Of a stretch of 10,177 nt of DNA, positions 6,532 through 10,177 are shown piece after piece. The stretch is from assembly GCA_002448975.1 (NCBI GenBank), contig DKBO01000185.1:1-10177 (forward strand). Reading direction: 5' to 3'. The position numbers and the translations under genes are program-made. Within the stretch, counting starts at the first letter, position 1; every line of letters starts with the position of its first letter. The DNA is from Nitrospiraceae bacterium UBA6898. Lineage in GTDB: Bacteria; Nitrospirota; Thermodesulfovibrionia; Thermodesulfovibrionales; UBA6898. The notes under the pieces are model-generated. The model saw only the letters and a list, made by a program, of their open reading frames with translations, did no database searches and was not told the DNA's origin.

Positions 6532-7539
6532 TTATCCTCTTTTTTTATTGATGAAGGTGATCAGGTCCCTCAGGCGTGAACTGTATCCCCACTCATTGTC
6601 ATACCAGGAGATGACCTTTACCATGTTACCTTCCATGACCTTGGTGAGCGTGGCATCGAAGATCGAGGAATGGGCATTGCCGTTAAAATCGACGGAGACA
6701 AGCAGCTCATCACAATACTGGAGGATGCCCTTCATCGGCCCATCCGCCCATTTCTTCATGGCGGCGTTGACCTCCTCTGCGGTCACATCTTTCCGAAGCT
6801 CGGCAACGAGGTCAACGACCGAGACGTTCGGCGTTGTCACCCTGATCGCAAATCCATCGAGTTTGCCCTTCAGCTCAGGCAGCACGAGGCCGATGGCCTT
6901 TGCGGCTCCCGTCGTCGAGGGGATCATCGAGACAGCGGCAGCACGAGCCCTTCTTACATCCTTATGCGGAAGATCAAGGATTCTCTGGTCATTGGTATAG
7001 GAGTGGACCGTTGTCATAAGACCCCGGACAATACCGAACTCCTTGTGCAGGACCTTTGCGATGGGAGCGAGGCAGTTCGTTGTACAGGACGCATTCGAGA
7101 TGATTTTGTGCTTTGCAGGGTCCAGGGTTTCGTCATTGATGCCGAGACATACCGTGATGTCAGGTTCCTTCGCCGGAGCCGAGATAATGACCCACTGCGC
7201 TCCCGCAGCAATATGCTTTTCGGCGCCTGCCCTGTCGGTGAAGCGGCCGGTAGACTCGATAACTACGTCAACCTTCAGGTCTTTCCAGGGAAGCTTTTCC
7301 GGTGAGGTCTCTGCCGATATTTTGATCTCCTTTCCGTCAACGATAAGGCTGCTGTCCTTTGCCTTCACGTCGGCATTGAATATGCCGTGCACCGAGTCAT
7401 ACTTGAGGAGATGCGCAAGCGTAGGTGCATCGGTGAGGTCGTTAATTGCAACAATCTCAAAGGCGGTCACCCCCTTGCTCGTTCTGAAGAAATTCCTCCC
7501 GATCCTTCCGAATCCGTTGATTGCTACGCGCAGTGCCAT
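6532..7539 (-). CDS. gap: Glyceraldehyde-3-phosphate dehydrogenase, phosphorylating
   Basis: This enzyme oxidises glyceraldehyde 3-phosphate with phosphate and NAD+ to 1,3-bisphosphoglycerate, the substrate of PGK encoded next. The 335 residues are the normal length. Visible are the Rossmann motif INGFGRIGR (7-15), the acidic D34 in AINDLTD typical of NAD rather than NADP preference, the active site SNASCTTNCLAP with nucleophile C152, base H179 in TTVHSYTNDQ, and the phosphate-site block STTGAAKAIG (208-217). The start at 7539 is secure: AAAGGAGG (7554-7547) precedes it by 7 nt and overlaps the stop of the DUF1015 gene. It is the middle gene of a tight DUF1015-gap-pgk operon. It could serve glycolysis or gluconeogenesis; the sequence does not decide. 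Confidence 0.98.
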   Translation of the reverse strand: MALRVAINGFGRIGRNFFRTSKGVTAFEIVAINDLTDAPTLAHLLKYDSVHGIFNADVKAKDSSLIVDGKEIKISAETSPEKLPWKDLKVDVVIESTGRFTDRAGAEKHIAAGAQWVIISAPAKEPDITVCLGINDETLDPAKHKIISNASCTTNCLAPIAKVLHKEFGIVRGLMTTVHSYTNDQRILDLPHKDVRRARAAAVSMIPSTTGAAKAIGLVLPELKGKLDGFAIRVTTPNVSVVDLVAELRKDVTAEEVNAAMKKWADGPMKGILQYCDELLVSVDFNGNAHSSIFDATLTKVMEGNMVKVISWYDNEWGYSSRLRDLITFINKKRG

Positions 7540-7552
7540 AAAAAAACCTCCT

Positions 7553-8809
7553 TTAGAAAGCGTATTTAAAGATATTTAAAACCATTCCGGTCATGAGCTT
7601 GGGATAGAAATAGGTCGATTTCGGCGGCATCCGCAATGCGGCAAGCGCAACCCGCTCGACATCGTAAACACCTGTCGGGTTCAGGAAAAAAGCCGCTTTG
7701 AACTCGCCGGAACGCACCGCCTGCAAACACTTCTGCACATCCATCTCGTAGGAGACCGTCTCGATGTCCAGGAGCTGCTTGAAGATGAGATCATGCAGCA
7801 CCGTTACATCGAGGTCCTTAAGCGCCGGCGGTACACCATGGATACCCTCACCCCGATAACTGAGTCGATACCAGACATCTCCTCCGGCATAAAAACCGTA
7901 CACATCCCTTCTGCCTGCGATCGCCGCAGGGATATCGTCACTCATGGTCATTTTCTCCAAGTCAAAATCAGCGGAGAGCTGGTCGAGGGCATCTTCAGGA
8001 AGATCCTTCACCAGGCGGTATGTCGGAAGGATGGTAAGCCCTTCGTCAGCCATGTTCGCCAGGAACATGAGCACATAATCATACGGCACAGGTCTCCCGG
8101 AGGATCCTGCCTTCTTCCGCATCTCCCGCTGATACTCAAGGGCCGTTTCATAGCGGTGATGGCCGTCGGCAATAAAGATCGCCTTGCCGGCAAGTTCAGC
8201 CGTTATCGTCTTGACTGCTTCTGTCTCCTCTATTTTCCAGAGGCTATGAACAGCCCCGCCATTGTCCCTTGCCGCGATATACGGCTTTGTTCCCGCCTTC
8301 TCCTCAAGCAGCGTCGACGTCTTCTTCTCCGGACTGTTATAAAGAGAAAATATTGGACTGATATTAGCCTCACAGTATCTCATCAGATCCAGCCGGTCTT
8401 TCTTGGGCTTGGAGTGGGTATATTCGTGTGGATGGATATTGCCTTTTCCCAGGGCCTCCAGCTTTACCAGGCCGAGGAATCCTCGTAATGTCAGTGATTT
8501 CCCCTGCATGGTATAGGCCACCTCATATGCATAGAACCCGGGGGTACTGCTCGTCACAAGGACTTCGTCCTTCAGCCAACGTTCAAGGGATGCCTTCGCC
8601 CTTGAGTACCGGTTCTCCTGCCCATCATCACCGGGATTTTTCTTTCCAAAGTCGATCCTGACAATGTTATAGGGGCTCTTTTCGTAGAGTTCCTGCTGAT
8701 ACTCCGGGGTGATGATATCGTACGGAGGCGCAAGAAGCTCCTCTCCCGAGCTTCTTGACACCTTTGGAACATTGAACAGAATCCCCCTGAAAGGGATCGC
8801 TTCAGCCAT
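7553..8809 (-). CDS. DUF1015 family protein (function unproven)
   Basis: The 418-residue protein matches the DUF1015/COG4198 family over its length. Conserved blocks are LAPPYDIIT (26-34), NIVRIDFG (48-55), HPHEYTHSKPKKDRLDLM (126-143), SPIFSLY (151-157) and IADGHHRYETALEYQ (213-227). No signal peptide or membrane segment is seen, so it should be cytosolic. The DGHHR motif resembles the nucleotide-binding motif of ParB-fold proteins, including the free L-serine kinases SerK and SbnI. A small-molecule kinase role is therefore a reasonable idea, but I infer it from the motif alone. It is the first gene of an operon with gap and pgk, separated from gap by 13 nt. That places it beside the production of 3-phosphoglycerate, the precursor of serine. 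The start at ATG 8809 has GGAG about 10 nt upstream, and its N-terminus (MAEAIPFRG) fits the family. Family membership is certain; function is not. Confidence 0.93.
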   Translation of the reverse strand: MAEAIPFRGILFNVPKVSRSSGEELLAPPYDIITPEYQQELYEKSPYNIVRIDFGKKNPGDDGQENRYSRAKASLERWLKDEVLVTSSTPGFYAYEVAYTMQGKSLTLRGFLGLVKLEALGKGNIHPHEYTHSKPKKDRLDLMRYCEANISPIFSLYNSPEKKTSTLLEEKAGTKPYIAARDNGGAVHSLWKIEETEAVKTITAELAGKAIFIADGHHRYETALEYQREMRKKAGSSGRPVPYDYVLMFLANMADEGLTILPTYRLVKDLPEDALDQLSADFDLEKMTMSDDIPAAIAGRRDVYGFYAGGDVWYRLSYRGEGIHGVPPALKDLDVTVLHDLIFKQLLDIETVSYEMDVQKCLQAVRSGEFKAAFFLNPTGVYDVERVALAALRMPPKSTYFYPKLMTGMVLNIFKYAF

Positions 8810-8843
8810 TACGGTTGTTCTCCGTGGGAAAAAAAGATTTGTT

Positions 8844-8852
8844 ATTTTAGCA
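8844..8852 (-). promoter_or_regulatory. Extended -10 promoter for the DUF1015-gap-pgk operon
   Basis: On the minus strand TGCTAAAAT is an extended -10 element (TGn plus TAAAAT, five of six matches). Transcription would start near 8837, giving a leader of about 28 nt before the ATG at 8809. No good -35 hexamer lies 17 nt upstream, which extended -10 promoters can tolerate. A second -10-like CATAAT lies about 14 nt further upstream, also without a -35 match. It is the only plausible promoter I see for the three-gene operon. Confidence 0.45.
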
Positions 8853-8865
8853 TGCAGATTATGCT
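8849..8865. repeat. Short inverted repeat over the operon promoter
   Basis: AGCAT (8849-8853) and ATGCT (8861-8865) are inverted with a 7-nt spacer. Flanking bases extend the similarity loosely (TTAGCAT against TTAAGCAT). The left arm covers the TG and part of the -10 element of the predicted promoter, where a repressor could block RNA polymerase. Five-base arms are weak evidence. Confidence 0.25.
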
Positions 8866-8907
8866 TAATTCCAGCACGGGACAGGAGGATTTATCAATTC
8901 GCACCAT

Positions 8908-8927
8908 TAAAAAAAGCGGTTGCTTCC
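8908..8927 (-). terminator. Weak candidate terminator after the methyltransferase gene
   Basis: Read on the minus strand, AAGC-aacc-GCTT is followed by a continuing T-run (plus-strand A-run 8909-8915), beginning about 13-15 nt after the methyltransferase stop. The stem has only four Watson-Crick pairs, extendable by G-U pairs, so termination would be leaky. Some transcripts may continue into the DUF1015 operon. Confidence 0.3.
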
Positions 8928-8939
8928 TGATGGGAGAAT

Positions 8940-9908
8940 TTACTTCTTCGTTGCCGCGATCAGAACGGTTTCATCAAGAAGCGTGCGTTTAGCCTCTCTG
9001 AATCCGGCCTTTTTTATCCAGCCTATCATCTCCCGGGGTGTGTAGGTCCTCCCCCCCGGGGTATTGACCAGCATATTGATGGCAAACAGGGCGCTCCAGG
9101 AAGGAGCTGTGCCCGTCTCATCGAGAAGGAACTCCTGCACTACGACCTTGCCGCCGGGCTCCAGCGCATCATGGCTCTTTCTGAGCATGGCTATGCACGC
9201 TGCGTCATCATACGCATGAAAGATCTGCGAGATAAAAATGAGGTCATAGCCCTTCCCCATGTCATCGCGGGTAAAATCGCCCGGCAAAAATCTGACCCTG
9301 TTGGACAGGCCTGACCGAAGAATGAGTTTCCGCGCGATCTTCAGGGTGTCGGGGAAGTCCATGATCGTGACCTGTATGCCTTTCCGCGCAAGGGCCATGG
9401 CATACGTGCCCGGTCCTCCCCCAAGGTCAAGGACTTTTGTTACGCCCCGCAGATCAAGGGCAGCCAATACCTTCGCGACCTTGAGAAGGGCAAGATTATG
9501 CATGCCGAGGATGAAAGCCCCGTGGTCATGTGCCCTCCGGCAGGGTTTCCCGGTTTTCATGACCGTATCGAGTTCTGACCAGTTATCCCAGAGCGTGCTG
9601 TAATGGCGGATAATATCGCCCTGGTATTCGGGTTTACCGGAAACAAGGTAACGGGATGCTGCAGCTGCATTTTGATAAACGCCCTTCTTTTTTTTGAGAA
9701 GGCCGATGGCGACGAGGCTGTTCAGCAGAAGCTCTGTTGCGCGGACATCTGCCGAGAGCGTTCGTGAAAGCACCAGTGCTGTTTTGCCGGGAGCGGCAAG
9801 ATGGTCAAAGACCCGGAAATTGTTTGCGGTGAGGATCACGCGGGAGACAAAGAAGGAAGACACCTGCCTCAGCCAGGGAAGGTCTTTCCTCCTTTCAGGC
9901 TGTTTCAT
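8940..9908 (-). CDS. Class-I SAM-dependent methyltransferase, O-methyltransferase type
   Basis: The 322-residue protein has the two-part layout of the small-molecule O-methyltransferases (Methyltransf_2 type). An N-terminal winged-helix dimerisation domain (about 10-95; LRQVSSFFVSRVILTANNFRVF, then LLNSLVAIGLLKKKKGVYQN) is followed by a Rossmann methyltransferase domain. The SAM-binding motif I is VLDLGGGPGTYA (159-170), the acidic ribose ligand is probably D184 in IMDFPD, and GDFTRDD (210-216) is the adenine-side loop. ISQIFHAYDD (226-235) puts H231 where plant and bacterial O-methyltransferases have the catalytic base, and NTPGGRTYTPREM (282-294) is the usual C-terminal block. The family includes hydroxyneurosporene and polyketide methyltransferases; no pathway gene here identifies the substrate. 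The start at 9908 shares one base with the upstream stop (TGATG), so it is translated with the SurA-like gene. No signal peptide is seen, so it should be cytosolic. Confidence 0.9.
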   Translation of the reverse strand: MKQPERRKDLPWLRQVSSFFVSRVILTANNFRVFDHLAAPGKTALVLSRTLSADVRATELLLNSLVAIGLLKKKKGVYQNAAAASRYLVSGKPEYQGDIIRHYSTLWDNWSELDTVMKTGKPCRRAHDHGAFILGMHNLALLKVAKVLAALDLRGVTKVLDLGGGPGTYAMALARKGIQVTIMDFPDTLKIARKLILRSGLSNRVRFLPGDFTRDDMGKGYDLIFISQIFHAYDDAACIAMLRKSHDALEPGGKVVVQEFLLDETGTAPSWSALFAINMLVNTPGGRTYTPREMIGWIKKAGFREAKRTLLDETVLIAATKK

Positions 9909-10177
9909 CAGAGCAGCTGGGTGTTGATCTTGACCTTCATCTTCGTCTTCAGGCCTTCCACATACGCCTGAACGATCTTTTCCTTTGCGGCGTTCATCAT
10001 AGCGTCCCTGATCATCTTCTTTGTCTGCTCGTCAGCAGAGACGGCGTCAAGGTTTGCATCAGCGGCAGGTGCCGATGTCTGGATAAGCCGGGTCATCTTT
10101 CCGATCACCAGCTCCTCGCGCTTTTTCGCTTCATAGGCCCCCGGCGAGAGCTGGGAAAAGCGCAGGACGTTCTGGTA
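9908..10177 (-). CDS. C-terminal end of a SurA/PpiD-like periplasmic folding factor, truncated by window edge
   Basis: The frame is open to the right edge: 89 residues plus stop are visible, beginning YQNVLRFSQLSPGAYEAKKR. The GTG at 10108 is internal. The segment FSQLSPGAYEAKKREELVIGKM resembles the end of the SurA N-terminal chaperone domain (compare LSPxxYExxxRxxL in SurA/PpiD proteins). The tail AYVEGLKTKMKVKIN resembles the typical ending of these proteins, LRxKAKIxIN. No PPIase (parvulin) domain lies between these two parts in what is visible, so the protein may be chaperone-only, unless a parvulin domain lies upstream. The region between them (APAADANLDAVSADEQTKK) is a polar Ala-rich linker. 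Its stop overlaps the methyltransferase start by one base. Identification rests on short similarity read by eye, and is moderate. Confidence 0.55.
   Translation of the reverse strand, partial: YQNVLRFSQLSPGAYEAKKREELVIGKMTRLIQTSAPAADANLDAVSADEQTKKMIRDAMMNAAKEKIVQAYVEGLKTKMKVKINTQLL

Noticed and set aside
7793..8488. Plus-strand open frame of about 230 codons opposite the DUF1015 gene
   Set aside because: It is antisense to conserved DUF1015 motifs, has no ribosome site of note and looks like an unselected translation.
1..10177. Mobile elements, CRISPR, tRNA, phage or toxin-antitoxin genes
   Set aside because: No spaced direct repeats, transposase or integrase motifs, cloverleaf sequences or small two-gene cassettes were seen; all long stretches are covered by housekeeping genes.

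Overview
This is an ordinary, gene-dense bacterial chromosome segment made of housekeeping metabolism, with no mobile element, CRISPR array, tRNA or rRNA that I can see. The protein mix (paired M16 peptidases with one degenerate member, short self-processing SpeD, long-form HisG, a DUF1015 protein beside gap-pgk, a SurA-like folding factor) and the moderately GC-rich, Shine-Dalgarno-led genes suggest a Gram-negative anaerobe of the Nitrospirota (Thermodesulfovibrio-like) or former deltaproteobacterial kind. That taxonomic guess is inference from gene style only.

Plus strand, 1-5189. The window opens inside a zinc-peptidase (M16) gene whose HxxEH part lies off the left edge. It overlaps by 4 nt a second M16 gene whose HxxEH site is replaced by YLTAA, so the two probably form a catalytic/non-catalytic pair in the periplasm. 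Next come hisD and hisG, overlapping by 11 nt, for the last and first steps of histidine synthesis. Then, from its own promoter, comes speD (S-adenosylmethionine decarboxylase). speD starts at TTG and is preceded by a 9-codon leader reading frame with its own ribosome binding site; the last codons of that frame are the speD Shine-Dalgarno sequence.

A bidirectional hairpin terminator (5237-5272) separates this block from the minus-strand genes.

Minus strand, 10177-5287, read right to left. The end of a SurA/PpiD-like gene is coupled by a 1-nt overlap to a class-I SAM-dependent O-methyltransferase-like gene. After a 130-nt gap holding a promoter, a weak terminator and an inverted repeat comes a tight operon: DUF1015 protein, gap (glyceraldehyde-3-phosphate dehydrogenase) and pgk (phosphoglycerate kinase). 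The last two catalyse consecutive steps of glycolysis/gluconeogenesis; DUF1015 may relate to the 3-phosphoglycerate/serine branch, but that is a hypothesis.

I found no evidently new multi-gene system. The most interesting signals are the speD leader ORF with its adjacent dyad, the DUF1015-gap-pgk linkage with a DGHHR motif, and the coupling of a methyltransferase to a periplasmic chaperone-like gene.
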